Shown here: positions 32,172-42,578 of the stretch, in pieces
Numbering within the stretch: the stretch's first letter is position 1
Layout: every line of letters starts with the position of its first letter
Source of the DNA: Veillonella criceti
Lineage (GTDB): Bacteria; Bacillota; Negativicutes; Veillonellales; Veillonellaceae
NCBI RefSeq assembly: GCF_900460315.1
Contig: NZ_UHIO01000001.1
Span: 582,001-646,000, forward strand
DNA: 64,000 nt
Direction of reading: 5' to 3'
The notes under the pieces: generated by a model
Seen by the model: only the letters and a program-made list of their open reading frames with translations
Database searches by the model: none
What the model was told of the DNA's origin: nothing
Program-made: the position numbers and the translations under genes

Positions 32172-32708
32172 TTATTTATTACCACGGCGCAAGCTTTCCC
32201 ATTGCTTAGCCACTTCGCCATCCAATTGATGCCCCACTTCATTACGCTGCAAGCGCATGCTATCTCGTTTATGAAAGCCTTTATAAAATCGTTGCTCATC
32301 CAGTTTAGCACGCTCTACTTGAGCTTTCAATTCTCTTGCTGAAATACGTAACGCACCAAAACCTAATACTTGGCTTTGTTCTGCATAGTCAGACGTACAC
32401 ACATACACATTAGCATAGGTATTTTTAAATGTAAATACAGTACGCTCAATATAAGAGTCTGCAGTCTCTCCATCAGCCGTATATACTTCTAAAAAATCCT
32501 CTGTCATATATTCTTCAGCAGCCCCTGGATTAGCAAACTTTCCATCAAACACCAGAATCACGCGATAGCCTTTATGTTTACCATAATTTTGTAAGATACT
32601 TTTAATACGAGAGCGCGCATGTTCTAATGAACTTTTACTTATTTTCTTTAATTCAGGCCAAGCAAAGATAACATTGTATCCATCAACAATTAATATATCT
32701 TCTTTCAT
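32172..32708 (-). CDS. rae1: NYN/PIN-fold ribonuclease Rae1 (YacP)
   Basis: The Bacillus homologue enters the ribosomal A site and cuts translated mRNA. The 178-residue protein opens DILIVDGYNVIFAWPEL, where the first aspartate is the catalytic NYN residue, and continues with VILVFDGKF and TADSYIERTV, which supply further acidic ligands. The C-terminal basic helix (RFYKGFHKRDSMRLQRNE) may bind rRNA. It lies between rlmB and sigH, as in Bacillus. Confidence 0.88.
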   Translation of the reverse strand: MKEDILIVDGYNVIFAWPELKKISKSSLEHARSRIKSILQNYGKHKGYRVILVFDGKFANPGAAEEYMTEDFLEVYTADGETADSYIERTVFTFKNTYANVYVCTSDYAEQSQVLGFGALRISARELKAQVERAKLDEQRFYKGFHKRDSMRLQRNEVGHQLDGEVAKQWESLRRGNK

Positions 32709-32720
32709 AGTAAGACCTCA

Positions 32721-33449
32721 TTATTGCCGTTGTCGCACCGCTTCATACAGTAAAATCGCTGCCGCCACGGAAGCATTTAAAGAATTAAGACGACCATACA
32801 TAGGAATCGTCACTAGAAAATCACAACGCTCTTTTGTCAACCGACTTAAGCCTTTTCCTTCATTACCAATCACTAGCACTAACGGACTTGTCAAATCAGC
32901 TTCATATAAAGTTTGTTGTCCTTCCATATGAGCTCCTAAGACCCAAAAACCTTGCTTTTTTAATTCTTCAATCGTCTGCGCCACATTACCAACTTGTACT
33001 AAAGGTATACATTCTAATGCACCAGCCGATGTTTTAGCAACGGTAGCATTGATTGGTGCCGTATGTCGTTTAGGAATCAAAACTGCTGTTGCACCACAGC
33101 ATTCAGCTGTACGAATAATGGCCCCCATATTATGCGGATCTTCTATACCATCCAATAAAACAAGGATAGGCGCTTTATCGGTGGGCCAAGCAGCTAATAC
33201 TTCTTCTAAGTCAGCAAATTTCACTTGTGAGGCCAAAGCAACAACACCTTGATGTACGACACCATTGGCATATTTAGCCAGTTGATTATCCCCAACGCGA
33301 CGAATTTCAATCCCTTTAGATTTGGCAAGCCCTATAATTTCTTGCATCGAACCTTGCACTTTATCATTCGCAATAAAAAGGCGCTGAATCGTACGGTCTG
33401 CTTTTAACGCTTCGCGCACCGCATTGCGTCCTACAATATAATCACTCAT
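32721..33449 (-). CDS. rlmB: 23S rRNA 2'-O-ribose methyltransferase RlmB (TrmH/SpoU family)
   Basis: Methylates a guanosine in 23S rRNA domain V. The 242-residue protein has an N-terminal substrate-binding domain (YIVGRNAVREALKADRTIQRLF) and a SPOUT knot with motifs LDGIEDPHNMGAIIRTAECCGA, LVIGNEGKGLS and IPMYGRLNSLNASVAAAI. Family and order (after mrnC, before rae1) agree. Exact target position is inferred from the family. Confidence 0.93.
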   Translation of the reverse strand: MSDYIVGRNAVREALKADRTIQRLFIANDKVQGSMQEIIGLAKSKGIEIRRVGDNQLAKYANGVVHQGVVALASQVKFADLEEVLAAWPTDKAPILVLLDGIEDPHNMGAIIRTAECCGATAVLIPKRHTAPINATVAKTSAGALECIPLVQVGNVAQTIEELKKQGFWVLGAHMEGQQTLYEADLTSPLVLVIGNEGKGLSRLTKERCDFLVTIPMYGRLNSLNASVAAAILLYEAVRQRQ

Positions 33450-33465
33450 AGTTATTCAGTCTCCT

Positions 33466-33930
33466 TTATTTCATCGAATTTAATGTGTATTGAAAAGCCT
33501 GTCCCATTAGCGTTTGTAAACGTTCAGTTTGATTCGTACGATATAAATACCCCAGAACCGCTTCAAAGGCCGTGCTAGCTCGATATTCTTGAACAGTGGC
33601 ACTTTTCGGCACATGAACTTGACTATTGCGAGCCCGTTTAGCTACTTGCTGTTCAACGTCCGTTAATACTTGTTCTGTATCCCAAGCTTGTAATACTTTA
33701 GCTTGAGCCTTAGCACAGATAAAATCTGTTACCAAATTATGAAGTACTTGAACCTTCATAATACCAGCTTCTGTCATCCGTTCTCTCACAAATAGAGAAT
33801 ATACAGCATCACCTATATAGGCAAGCATGAGGGAATCCTCAGCATTTGCTGTTGTATTTCCCTCATGCTCAATTGTACCTTTTAGTTTTTCAATCGCTGT
33901 AGCTCGTAAAAATTGATAGCGCTTAAAGTT
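33466..33930 (-). CDS. mrnC: Mini-ribonuclease III (MrnC)
   Basis: A dsRNA-cutting RNase III domain without a dsRNA-binding domain; in Bacillus it matures 23S rRNA. The 154-residue protein has the catalytic helix blocks LMLAYIGDAVYSLFVRE and STAFEAVLGYLY, each with the expected acidic residue. An ATG at 33969 is in frame inside cysS, but GTG at 33930 has GGTGGA 6 nt upstream and overlaps the cysS stop by only 8 nt, so I chose it. The cysS-mrnC-rlmB order matches Bacillus. Confidence 0.9.
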   Translation of the reverse strand, partial: NFKRYQFLRATAIEKLKGTIEHEGNTTANAEDSLMLAYIGDAVYSLFVRERMTEAGIMKVQVLHNLVTDFICAKAQAKVLQAWDTEQVLTDVEQQVAKRARNSQVHVPKSATVQEYRASTAFEAVLGYLYRTNQTERLQTLMGQAFQYTLNSMK

Positions 33931-35377
33931 CACGTTTCTTCCACCGAGCCCCTTGTGGCGAATCTTCAATTACAACGCCAATATTAGCTAATTCATCACG
34001 AATAGCATCGGCTAAATCCCAAAGTTTACGTTCACGGCAATTCTGACGAACATTCAATATTACTTGCATTAATTGTTCATACTCTTCGGCGCCAGCCCCC
34101 GCATTAGGACCTTCCCAAGCTTGTTCTAAGATACCAAGGATATCCGTCATCATCTTGAAGATAGATTTAACTTCATCCAATGTTTTATGGCACACTTTGC
34201 CATTGCAATTTTGCACAGCTTGATAATAAATATTAATTTCTTTAGCTAAACCAAACATAGGGGCACCAGCTAAGGATGTATTAAAATCATCAGCCATGGC
34301 ATCTTCAAATTCATTAGCATATTTACGAGCATTTTCTAATAGTGCTTTTGCTTCATCATCGCATTCGCCTTCTTCTTGATTTTCTAGATAAAGAAGATTT
34401 TCAATAGCTGTCGTCATACGTTCTAACGATTTATTAGCTTCTTCTAATCGTTCATCACTGAAATCCAGTGGGCTACGATAATGAGTGCTCAACAAGAAAT
34501 AACGAAGTGCATCAGGACTATACTCTTCCAAAATATCTTTAACTAAGAAGAAGTTATTCAACGATTTACTCATCTTTTCCTGATTAATTGTAATAAATCC
34601 ATTGTGCAACCAATAACGAACAGCTGGATGATGACCGGTACACCCTTCTGACTGAGCAATTTCATTTTCATGATGCGGGAAAATCAAATCACTGCCACCA
34701 CCATGGAAATCAAACTCTTCGCCTAAATATTTATTACTCATAGTCGAGCATTCAATATGCCAACCCGGACGTCCTTGCCCCCATGGGCTTTCCCAAGATG
34801 GTTCACCAGGTTTTGCACTTTTCCATAAAGCAAAGTCCATTGGATTGTGTTTACGATCGTCTACATCTACACGAGCACCAGCTTCCATATCTTCTAATGT
34901 ACGTCCAGATAATTTACCGTATTCTTCAAATTTTTCTACACTATAATACACATCACCATCTAATTCGTAGGCAAAACCTTTTTCAATAAGAGTGGCAATC
35001 ATTGCTACAATTTCATCAATATGTTCCGATACACGTGGATATACATCAGCATGACGTACATGAAGTGCATCCATTACTTCAAAATAGGACTCAATATAGC
35101 GATTGGCAATTGTATCCCAAGACACACCTTCGCCATTGGACGTATTAATAATTTTATCATCTACATCCGTAAAGTTTTGCACATACGTTACTTTATAGCC
35201 AATATGCGTCAAATAGCGACGGATAACATCCCAAGTAACAAATGGACGAGCATTCCCAATATGAGGATGGTTATATGGCGTTACACCACATACATAAATC
35301 TTTGCTTCTCCCTCCTTTACTGGCTTGAATACTTCTTTTTCTCTTGTCATCGTATTGAATACTTTAATTTCTCTCAT
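33923..35377 (-). CDS. cysS: Cysteinyl-tRNA synthetase
   Basis: A class I synthetase that charges tRNA-Cys. The 484 residues carry YVCGVTPYNHPHIGNARPFV (HIGH-like HIGN and a zinc-site Cys), GWHIECSTM (zinc-site Cys), HHENEIAQSEG, and KMSKSLNN. It is first in a run of cysS-mrnC-rlmB-rae1-sigH-secG. A T-box riboswitch with a Cys (TGC) specifier lies upstream, so the whole run may respond to uncharged tRNA-Cys. Confidence 0.97.
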   Translation of the reverse strand: MREIKVFNTMTREKEVFKPVKEGEAKIYVCGVTPYNHPHIGNARPFVTWDVIRRYLTHIGYKVTYVQNFTDVDDKIINTSNGEGVSWDTIANRYIESYFEVMDALHVRHADVYPRVSEHIDEIVAMIATLIEKGFAYELDGDVYYSVEKFEEYGKLSGRTLEDMEAGARVDVDDRKHNPMDFALWKSAKPGEPSWESPWGQGRPGWHIECSTMSNKYLGEEFDFHGGGSDLIFPHHENEIAQSEGCTGHHPAVRYWLHNGFITINQEKMSKSLNNFFLVKDILEEYSPDALRYFLLSTHYRSPLDFSDERLEEANKSLERMTTAIENLLYLENQEEGECDDEAKALLENARKYANEFEDAMADDFNTSLAGAPMFGLAKEINIYYQAVQNCNGKVCHKTLDEVKSIFKMMTDILGILEQAWEGPNAGAGAEEYEQLMQVILNVRQNCRERKLWDLADAIRDELANIGVVIEDSPQGARWKKREL

Positions 35378-35408
35378 CGCTACCGATGCCTCACTTCCAT
35401 AAAAATAT

Positions 35409-35650
35409 AAAAAGCCACCATCTCATTACAGAGACGGTGGCCCGCGGTTCCACTCTGTTAAGTCCTATGTAGCACTCACTCAAACGCGTAACGGGCGTGA
35501 CCGAATAGACATACTCATTTCAGTCTATTAACTCCCGAATGCATTTCCCTTGGCTACACATGAACCCTTCCACCATTTAGTTCTCGCTGTAAAGCTAGTC
35601 TCAAAGTACTTCTTTCGTTCATCGTCTTTAATAACAATTTTTATCGATAT
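35409..35650 (-). promoter_or_regulatory. T-box riboswitch, cysteine type
   Basis: On the minus strand the conserved T-box core TGGAACCGCGG is followed by a terminator (GCCACCGTCTC pairing with GAGATGGTGGC, then TTTTT). Upstream is a long stem I region; the triplet TGC at 35541-35543, in an AAATGCATTC bulge-like context near the stem I 3' side, is the likely Cys specifier. It reads through when uncharged tRNA-Cys binds. It explains most of the 382-nt gap before cysS. Confidence 0.92.
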
Positions 35651-35657
35651 ATAGAGT

Positions 35658-35686
35658 ATAATAGCATGAAACCTAACTAAAGTCAA
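35658..35686 (-). promoter_or_regulatory. Promoter of the T-box/cysS operon
   Basis: On the minus strand: TTGACT, a 17-nt spacer, TATTAT, just before the T-box leader. Confidence 0.7.
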
Positions 35687-35759
35687 TGTTTCTACGCTAA
35701 CTGTCTATCAATAATTACAGCAAAATTAAATAGTGCTCAATTAGTTTAAAACTGTCAAA

Positions 35760-36980
35760 TTATTTTGCTACAGAAGCAATATTGATGATTGTTTTAACCG
35801 CTAATTCCATATGTTCCACACAAGCAAATTCGTGTGGCCCATGTAAATTTTCTACACCAGTAAATAGATTTGGTGTTGGAATCCCCATAAAAGAAATCTT
35901 AGAGCCATCAGTGCCACCACGGATTGGCTGAATCAATGGTGTTACACCAGCTTTTTCCATAGCGGCTTTAGCAATTTCTACACATTCCATATGATCTTTA
36001 ATTACATCATACATATTGTAGTAGCTATCTTTAAGCGTCAAGGTCACTACTTCACGACCATACCGTTCATTTAATACCTTAGCAGCCAGTTCAAAAAGTT
36101 TCTTCTTACTTTCAAATAAGGCGCGATCATGGTCTCGAATTATGTACTTCATCGTTCCTGATTCCACACCGGTTTCATTACTTGATAACATAATAAAACC
36201 TTCGTAATCTTCAGTCAGTTCTGGAACAGCTGCCTGTGGTAACATACGGTCAAATTCCATAGCTAATTTATTACAATTAATCATGGTGTTTTTAGCTGAC
36301 CCTGGATGAACTGATACACCATGAAGTTCTACGGTAGCAGCACAAGCATTAAATGTTTCATATTCTAGCTCACCTAAGCGAGTACCATCAATTGTATACG
36401 CAAAATCAACGGGAAAATCTCTTACGTCAAATAAATCAGCGCCACGACCAATTTCTTCATCAGGACCAAAGGCACACATCACGAGACCATGTTTCACTTC
36501 TGGATGCATCTTTAAATACCGAAGCGCTTCCATAATTTCCACAATTCCCGCTTTGTCATCACCGCCTAGCAAAGTAGTGCCATCAGTAACAATTAAAGTC
36601 TGTCCTTTATAGTTATTTAAGTTAGGAAAATCAGCTACACGACTATATAATTCTTTATCTTTATTAAGGAGAATATCTGTACCATCATAGTTTTCAATAA
36701 TACGTGGGGCTATATTTTCAGCATTATAATCAGCTGTGTCCATATGAGCAATGAAGCCAATAGCAGGAACAACTTCCTCTGTATTAGCTGGTAAAGAGCC
36801 AATGACAAAACCATTATTTTCATTGACTTTTACACCTTCTAACCCAATCTCTGTTAAGTCAGCAGCTAGTACCTTAGCAAATGCCACTTGTGTGTCAGTA
36901 CTTGGCACTGTTGTAGACTCTTCGTTAGACCGTGTATTAGTCTTTGTATAACGCAAAAAACGTTCAACCATCGTTTCCAT
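35760..36980 (-). CDS. pepT: Peptidase T (tripeptide aminopeptidase)
   Basis: A cytosolic di-zinc M20 peptidase that removes N-terminal residues from tripeptides. The 406 residues show metal and catalytic motifs: GFIAHMDTADY (His ligand, Asp), LLGGDDKAGI (bridging Asp) and GPDEEIGRG (Glu base). The HGVSVHPGSAKN dimerisation segment and the C-terminal GPHEFACVEHME follow. AAGGAGG precedes the ATG. It lies between gltX and cysS, where Bacillus has cysE. Confidence 0.95.
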   Translation of the reverse strand: METMVERFLRYTKTNTRSNEESTTVPSTDTQVAFAKVLAADLTEIGLEGVKVNENNGFVIGSLPANTEEVVPAIGFIAHMDTADYNAENIAPRIIENYDGTDILLNKDKELYSRVADFPNLNNYKGQTLIVTDGTTLLGGDDKAGIVEIMEALRYLKMHPEVKHGLVMCAFGPDEEIGRGADLFDVRDFPVDFAYTIDGTRLGELEYETFNACAATVELHGVSVHPGSAKNTMINCNKLAMEFDRMLPQAAVPELTEDYEGFIMLSSNETGVESGTMKYIIRDHDRALFESKKKLFELAAKVLNERYGREVVTLTLKDSYYNMYDVIKDHMECVEIAKAAMEKAGVTPLIQPIRGGTDGSKISFMGIPTPNLFTGVENLHGPHEFACVEHMELAVKTIINIASVAK

Positions 36981-37036
36981 AATAATCCTCCTTAATAAAA
37001 CAAACTATGAAACTGTTTAACTATGCCCCCACAGAG

Positions 37037-38509
37037 TTAAACAGCCATTTGACTGATTGTTTCATCTAAACGAGCTAATGTTTTTTCCTTGCCAAATAAA
37101 GTAATAATATAATTCAAATCTGGACCATGCATTTGCCCTGTAGTAGCAATACGAATTGGCATAAAGACAAACTTACCTTTTAATTTTGTCTCTTTCATAA
37201 TACCTTTAATCGTTGCTTTTACCACATCTGGAGTAATGTCCTCTAAATCCGCAATAGCTTCACGGAATGCTTTAAGTACAGTTGGGCAAGACTCTTCCGC
37301 TAATACGGCCTTAATATCTTCAGCGTGAGTTTCATCAAAAGCAAACGTATCATCAAAAATTAGTTTTGCTTCTTCTTTAATTTGTGCGCCAAAGCTAATG
37401 TGATCTTTTAAGCATACACAAAGCATAATAAGTTTTGCTTTTTCAGTTTCATCAGGAGTTGCCGATGCATAACCAGCTTCTTGTAAATGAGGTAAACATA
37501 ATTCATATAGTGCTTCATCACTTAAATTTTTCATATAATTGAAGTTAATCCAATTTAGTTTATCAATATCAAATACAGCTGGATTTTTAGCAACTCGGTC
37601 CATAGAGAAATTCTGAATTAATTCATCTTTAGTAAATAATTCCTGTTCCCCTTCTGGTGCCCAACCTAATAAAGCTAAGAAGTTGTCAATCGCATCTGGT
37701 AAGTAACCAAGTTGACGATATTGATCAACAGAAGTGGCACCATGGCGTTTACTCATTTTCTTATAATCCTTACCAAGGATAAGTGAAATATGACCAAACG
37801 TAGGTACATCCCAACCGAGCGCATTGTAAATCGCAATCTGGCGTGGTGTATTAGAAAGATGTTCTTCTGCACGAATTACATGTGTAATTCCCATTGTATG
37901 GTCATCAATGACAACCGCATAGTTATAGACTGGAATTCCATCTGATTTAACAATAACAAAATCACCAACACCATTGGATTCAAAAGATACATGGCCACGT
38001 ACCATGTCATCAAATGCAAACGTTTGATTCAAAGGAACACGCAAACGAATCGTGTGTTTACGACCTTCTTTATCATAAGCTGCTATTTGTTCGTCTGTTA
38101 AATGACTACAATGACCATTATATTTTGGTGTTTCACCACGATCTAATTGTGCTTGGCGTTCAGCTTCTAATTCTTCTTCAGAGCAATAGCAACGATACGC
38201 TTTACCTTCATCTAATAAACGTTGTGTCACTTCTTTATAAATATCCAATCGTTCTGTTTGACGATATGGGCCATTGTCGCCCCCTACATCAATACCTTCG
38301 TCCCAATCCATACCAAGCCATTTAAGAGCTGCTTTAATATTTTCTTCACTCTCACGAGTTGAGCGAGCTAAATCAGTATCTTCAATACGAAGGAGAAATG
38401 TACCGCCTTCTTTACGCGCTAATAACCAATTAAACAATGCAGAACGGGCTCCACCAATATGAAATGGGCCAGTTGGACTTGGTGCAAAACGAACTTTCAT
38501 CTTTGCCAT
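37037..38509 (-). CDS. gltX: Glutamyl-tRNA synthetase
   Basis: A class I synthetase, probably non-discriminating given GatCAB in the same window (inference). The 490-residue protein starts KVRFAPSPTGPFHIGGARSAL, with the HIGH-like HIGG, and has KMSKRHG. Cysteines in CYCSEEELEAER...YNGHC match the zinc-binding subtype. The frame stays open 60 nt upstream to an ATG that overlaps the ispDF stop as ATGA, but that adds a non-homologous extension; AAAGGAG lies before the start given. The choice between the two is not certain. Confidence 0.95.
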   Translation of the reverse strand: MAKMKVRFAPSPTGPFHIGGARSALFNWLLARKEGGTFLLRIEDTDLARSTRESEENIKAALKWLGMDWDEGIDVGGDNGPYRQTERLDIYKEVTQRLLDEGKAYRCYCSEEELEAERQAQLDRGETPKYNGHCSHLTDEQIAAYDKEGRKHTIRLRVPLNQTFAFDDMVRGHVSFESNGVGDFVIVKSDGIPVYNYAVVIDDHTMGITHVIRAEEHLSNTPRQIAIYNALGWDVPTFGHISLILGKDYKKMSKRHGATSVDQYRQLGYLPDAIDNFLALLGWAPEGEQELFTKDELIQNFSMDRVAKNPAVFDIDKLNWINFNYMKNLSDEALYELCLPHLQEAGYASATPDETEKAKLIMLCVCLKDHISFGAQIKEEAKLIFDDTFAFDETHAEDIKAVLAEESCPTVLKAFREAIADLEDITPDVVKATIKGIMKETKLKGKFVFMPIRIATTGQMHGPDLNYIITLFGKEKTLARLDETISQMAV

Positions 38510-38565
38510 GTCTATATCCACTCCTTTGCTATTATCTATATCACTAATATATTGTACATCACTAA

Positions 38566-39729
38566 TCATAAGCTGTATAAAGTTGCCACCGCTTGAGCCG
38601 CTAACCCTTCTAAGCGTCCAAAAGCGCCTAATTTTTCATGAGTCGTTGCTTTTACACTTATGAACTCTTCGCCAATCCCCAAAACACCAGCTAAATTAGC
38701 CTTCATAGCATTAATGTGAGGTTTTAATTTAGGGGCTTCAGCGATAACCATAACATCTACATTATACGCCTTAAAACCTTTTTCGTGTAGTAACTTCACA
38801 ACTTGCTTTAATAATTCCATACTAGAAGCACCTTTAAAGGCCTCATCTTCTGGCGGGAACCAATAGCCAATATCCGGTAAGCCAGCTGCGCCTAATAAAG
38901 CATCCATTAACGCATGAATTAGCACATCAGCATCACTATGTCCATCGGGACCAAATTCACTCTCAATCTGCACGCCCCCTAAAATACAAGGACGCCCCGT
39001 TTTAAAACGATGTACATCATAACCAAAGCCAACACGCATCATAGGTTCTGTCACTCCTAAATACTGTTTCGCTTTCACAATATCAGCTGGTGTTGTGAGC
39101 TTACAGTTTGTATAATCACTATTTACAATATATACTGGCTTTCCTTGATGTTCAACTAAGGATACATCATCAGTACCTACAAATTGCGTCTTCTTAGCAT
39201 ATTCTTGTGCCTCTAACAGCCAAGACCTTCTAAAACCTTGTGGCGTTTGCACCGCATACAATTCACTTCGCCGTAGCGTCTGTACCACAGTTTGATCATC
39301 TCGAACCTGTTTAATCGTATCTACCACAGGTACGGCAGCCACTGCTGCACCATGTTGTTGAGCCGCCTCAGCTACAGCGGTAAACAAAGCCGCCCTAGCC
39401 ATTGGCCGAGCACCATCATGGACTAAAACAATATCCGCCGTTTCACTAGTCGCTTTGGTGCCTGCTAATACAGAATCTTGCCGCTCTGCACCACCAATAA
39501 CCAATCTAGGTTGCCACGGTAAATTGGTTAAAGAGGCCACTTCATTTTGAATGGCCTCTTCTTCACCATCAGCTACAACTATAATGACTTCACTTAAATC
39601 AGGAACATCTGCCATATGTTGTAAATTCCATTGTAGCACAGAATACTTGCCTAAACGCAAAAAGATTTTATTCGCCTCACATTGCATTCGCTTACCAGCA
39701 CCAGCAGCCAATAAAATACAACTAATCAT
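38566..39729 (-). CDS. ispDF: Bifunctional IspD/IspF enzyme of the MEP isoprenoid pathway
   Basis: A fusion of two non-consecutive MEP enzymes. Residues 1 to about 225 are the CDP-ME synthase IspD ([11 protein letters not shown], then VHDGARPM). Residues about 230-387 are the MECDP synthase IspF ([32 protein letters not shown], with the metal-binding Asp-His pair). In Bacillus, ispD and ispF are adjacent separate genes at this position, so the fusion is a local change. Start overlaps the yacL stop by 4 nt. Confidence 0.95.
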   Translation of the reverse strand: MISCILLAAGAGKRMQCEANKIFLRLGKYSVLQWNLQHMADVPDLSEVIIVVADGEEEAIQNEVASLTNLPWQPRLVIGGAERQDSVLAGTKATSETADIVLVHDGARPMARAALFTAVAEAAQQHGAAVAAVPVVDTIKQVRDDQTVVQTLRRSELYAVQTPQGFRRSWLLEAQEYAKKTQFVGTDDVSLVEHQGKPVYIVNSDYTNCKLTTPADIVKAKQYLGVTEPMMRVGFGYDVHRFKTGRPCILGGVQIESEFGPDGHSDADVLIHALMDALLGAAGLPDIGYWFPPEDEAFKGASSMELLKQVVKLLHEKGFKAYNVDVMVIAEAPKLKPHINAMKANLAGVLGIGEEFISVKATTHEKLGAFGRLEGLAAQAVATLYSL

Positions 39730-40883
39730 TCTTTAGTTCCTTTCGCTTTAGCAAAAATCATTCGTCCAGCACTTGTCTGTAATACAGACGTTACCATCAC
39801 ATCAATAGACGTATCTACATACTGAGCACCATTTTCAATAACAATCATAGTGCCATCATCTAAATAAGCTACCCCTTGATTATCTTCTTTCCCTTCTTTG
39901 ATTACCTGTACACGAATCCATTCACCAGGAATCATAGCTGGTTTCAACGCATTTGCTAAATCATTAAGATTTAATATTTCAATACCTTGCAAACTAGCCA
40001 CTTTATTCAAGTTAAAATCATTGGTTATGATTTTCCATTTTTTATCAAGGGCTAACCGCATCAATTTAGAATCAACCTCTGTAATATCCTCAAAATCATC
40101 GTCAATAACTTTAATATCGATTAATTCTTTTTGCTGTAAACCTTGTAAAATATCAAGACCACGGCGACCACGATTCCGTTTGAGCACATCTGCTGAATCA
40201 GAAATATGCTGCAACTCTTCAAGAACAAATAAAGGTACTACCAAAGGCCCCTCTAAAAAACCGGTCGCACAAAGTTCCGCAATACGACCGTCAATAATAA
40301 CTGACGTATCTAATAATTTGGCCACGGAAACTGATTCAAAATCAGAGACAGCTAAATGAGCAGGTGCTTCTACCTCTTTAGGAGCAGCCTCTTTCTTTTT
40401 ATCCTTTACAATTGTACGATTTTGAAGCCAATTTGCATACAATTCCGGTCCCTTACGAGACGCTAATCGCATACCAATATAACCAAAAATAGCACTCAAA
40501 ATAATAGGGATATATGAGCCAATGAGTGGTACACGATAAAATGCCAAGCCAATAAGATTTGCTATTATAAGTCCAAAGAGTAATCCGGCTGTACCGGCCA
40601 TTAATTCCTGATTAGGTACTCGAGATAGAAGCCGTTCCATATTTTTAGCCAGTCGCAACCCTTGACTAATAATGGGCATAGCAATAAAGAAACCAATAAC
40701 GGCCCCCAATAGACCACCGAATGCTAAGGCTAAAATTTTAATAATAGAAATGCCAAAGAAACCCATTGTCCAAAACTTAACATCAATAATTGGTTCTAAT
40801 ACTGGCATAATACTATCCGTCAACATGTATCCCATAATCCCAACCAATAAGGCTATGACATAACGTAAAATTTTATATATCAT
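39726..40883 (-). CDS. yacL: PIN/TRAM domain membrane protein (YacL/PilT-like ATPase-free)
   Basis: A 385-residue protein with four N-terminal membrane helices, a PIN nuclease-fold domain ([37 protein letters not shown], then [11 protein letters not shown]) and a C-terminal TRAM domain ([25 protein letters not shown]). The acidic PIN residues are kept, so it may be an RNase, but its target is unknown. AAAGGAGGTG fixes the start 18 nt inside the open frame. In Bacillus, disA lies between radA and yacL; here the 145-nt gap is empty. Confidence 0.9.
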   Translation of the reverse strand: MIYKILRYVIALLVGIMGYMLTDSIMPVLEPIIDVKFWTMGFFGISIIKILALAFGGLLGAVIGFFIAMPIISQGLRLAKNMERLLSRVPNQELMAGTAGLLFGLIIANLIGLAFYRVPLIGSYIPIILSAIFGYIGMRLASRKGPELYANWLQNRTIVKDKKKEAAPKEVEAPAHLAVSDFESVSVAKLLDTSVIIDGRIAELCATGFLEGPLVVPLFVLEELQHISDSADVLKRNRGRRGLDILQGLQQKELIDIKVIDDDFEDITEVDSKLMRLALDKKWKIITNDFNLNKVASLQGIEILNLNDLANALKPAMIPGEWIRVQVIKEGKEDNQGVAYLDDGTMIVIENGAQYVDTSIDVMVTSVLQTSAGRMIFAKAKGTKE

Positions 40884-41028
40884 TTTTTCACCTCCTTTCA
40901 CATCGTACTCTTCTATTGTACATTAAAACGCTAAATAAATCATAAACTTCTGCACAATTTTTCACCAAATTAAAACAACTTGAATAAAAATAGTTATAAA
41001 ACCATAAAATACTTGTCCTTAAGTACTG

Positions 41029-42405
41029 TCAACCAAATACCAAGTGCATAGCCTCTTGCACAGTCGTAACACCATGCACAGAAATTCCCTTTCGATTTGT
41101 TTTGACTTGTTTACTATTTCCGGCTGGCACTACAAATCGTGTAAATCCCATTTTAGCTGCCTCAGCAATCCGCTGTTCAATCCGAGGGATACTGCGAATA
41201 TTACCAGTTAGCCCTACTTCACCAAGAATAACCATATCAGCCGGTACGGGGCGATTTTTTAAATTAGATACAATGGCTACTGCTACCGATAAATCACAAG
41301 CGGGTTCATTAACTTTAAGGCCACCAATAACATTTACATATACATCTTTATTACCTAAAGTCAAACCGCAACGTTTTTCTAACACCGCTAATAAAATAAT
41401 CAGTCGATTTAAATCATAGCCTATGGAGGTACGTCGTGGCATACCAAAAGCGGTAGTAGCGACTAAACTCTGTACCTCTACTAAAATTGGTCGGATCCCT
41501 TCTAGATACGCCATGACAGCCGATCCAGTTTCTTCTTCAGTTCGCTCAGCTAATAACGTAGCTGATGGATTCACTAACTCTGCTAACCCTTCTTCTTCCA
41601 TCACAAAGAGTCCAGATTCTGACGTAGAACCAAAACGATTCTTAATGCCTCGTAAAATACGAAACTGATAAGAACGTTCGCCTTCAAAATACAGTACCAC
41701 ATCTACCATATGTTCAAGCATACGAGGCCCCGCAATATTACCATCTTTGGTTACATGACCAATAATAATCACTGGCACGCCCTGCTCTTTTGCGAAACGA
41801 AGTAAACGAGCTGTACATTCTCTGACTTGACCTACACTACCTGGCGTAGAATCTAACGCATCTGTAAACATGGTCTGAATAGAATCAATAACAAGTAAAG
41901 CCGGTTTATGTTGTGATGCTTCCTGTAAAATAGAATCCAAATTTGTATCTGCCATAACCGCTAGCTGATTACCTTCAATCCCTAATCGCTCCGCACGTAA
42001 CTTCAACTGCATCTGTGATTCTTCCCCTGATGCATAGAGGACTTTGCCAAAACGTTCGGCAATTCGCCCTGACACTTGGAGTAAAATCGTTGATTTGCCA
42101 ATGCCTGGATCACCACCTAATAACATCAACGCACCTGGTACAATCCCACCCCCTAGGACTCTATCGATTTCATCATACCCTGTAGACATACGTGGCGAGT
42201 CTTCTGTTTTTATATCAGACAGCGCTACTGGTTTCGTCGCTGAACGATCAACAGGCGCATAAGCAGCAGTTCCTTTACTCGTCGTCGGGCGCACCACTTC
42301 TTCAACGAGGGTATTCCATTCACCACATTGTGGACATTTACCTAGCCATCGAGCTGATTCAGCACCACAATTATTACAAAAATAAACAGTTTTAACTTTA
42401 GCCAT
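41029..42405 (-). CDS. radA: DNA repair protein RadA
   Basis: A RecA-like ATPase that helps branch migration in recombination. The 458 residues hold a zinc finger (Cys10, Cys13, Cys24, Cys27), Walker A GGDPGIGKS, the RadA-specific KNRFG motif, and a Lon-like C-terminal domain (GLKVNEPACDLSVAVAI). It follows clpC but is separated from it by a terminator, so it likely has its own promoter. Confidence 0.96.
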   Translation of the reverse strand: MAKVKTVYFCNNCGAESARWLGKCPQCGEWNTLVEEVVRPTTSKGTAAYAPVDRSATKPVALSDIKTEDSPRMSTGYDEIDRVLGGGIVPGALMLLGGDPGIGKSTILLQVSGRIAERFGKVLYASGEESQMQLKLRAERLGIEGNQLAVMADTNLDSILQEASQHKPALLVIDSIQTMFTDALDSTPGSVGQVRECTARLLRFAKEQGVPVIIIGHVTKDGNIAGPRMLEHMVDVVLYFEGERSYQFRILRGIKNRFGSTSESGLFVMEEEGLAELVNPSATLLAERTEEETGSAVMAYLEGIRPILVEVQSLVATTAFGMPRRTSIGYDLNRLIILLAVLEKRCGLTLGNKDVYVNVIGGLKVNEPACDLSVAVAIVSNLKNRPVPADMVILGEVGLTGNIRSIPRIEQRIAEAAKMGFTRFVVPAGNSKQVKTNRKGISVHGVTTVQEAMHLVFG

Positions 42406-42448
42406 TATATAATCCTTCTAATTTTCAAAATTTTGAACTCATTAGATA

Positions 42449-42488
42449 AAAAAATCACGAACACCATCTAAATAGTATTCGTGATTTT
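42449..42488 (-). terminator. Terminator of the ctsR-clpC operon
   Basis: Arms AAAATCACGAA and TTCGTGATTTT are perfectly complementary. It lies 90 nt after clpC and just before radA; the minus-strand tail is TTTTATC. Confidence 0.8.
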
Positions 42489-42578
42489 AAGTGCAATATC
42501 CTGCAAACAGAGGAGAAAATTTATAGTTTCATGTAACTGACAATTATACATCAGCCATTAAAGTATAACCTTAAGTTA

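Noticed and set aside
38509-38569. gltX start overlapping the ispDF stop (ATGA)
   Set aside because: Attractive as translational coupling, but the extra residues are not part of known GluRS proteins. Kept as an alternative only.
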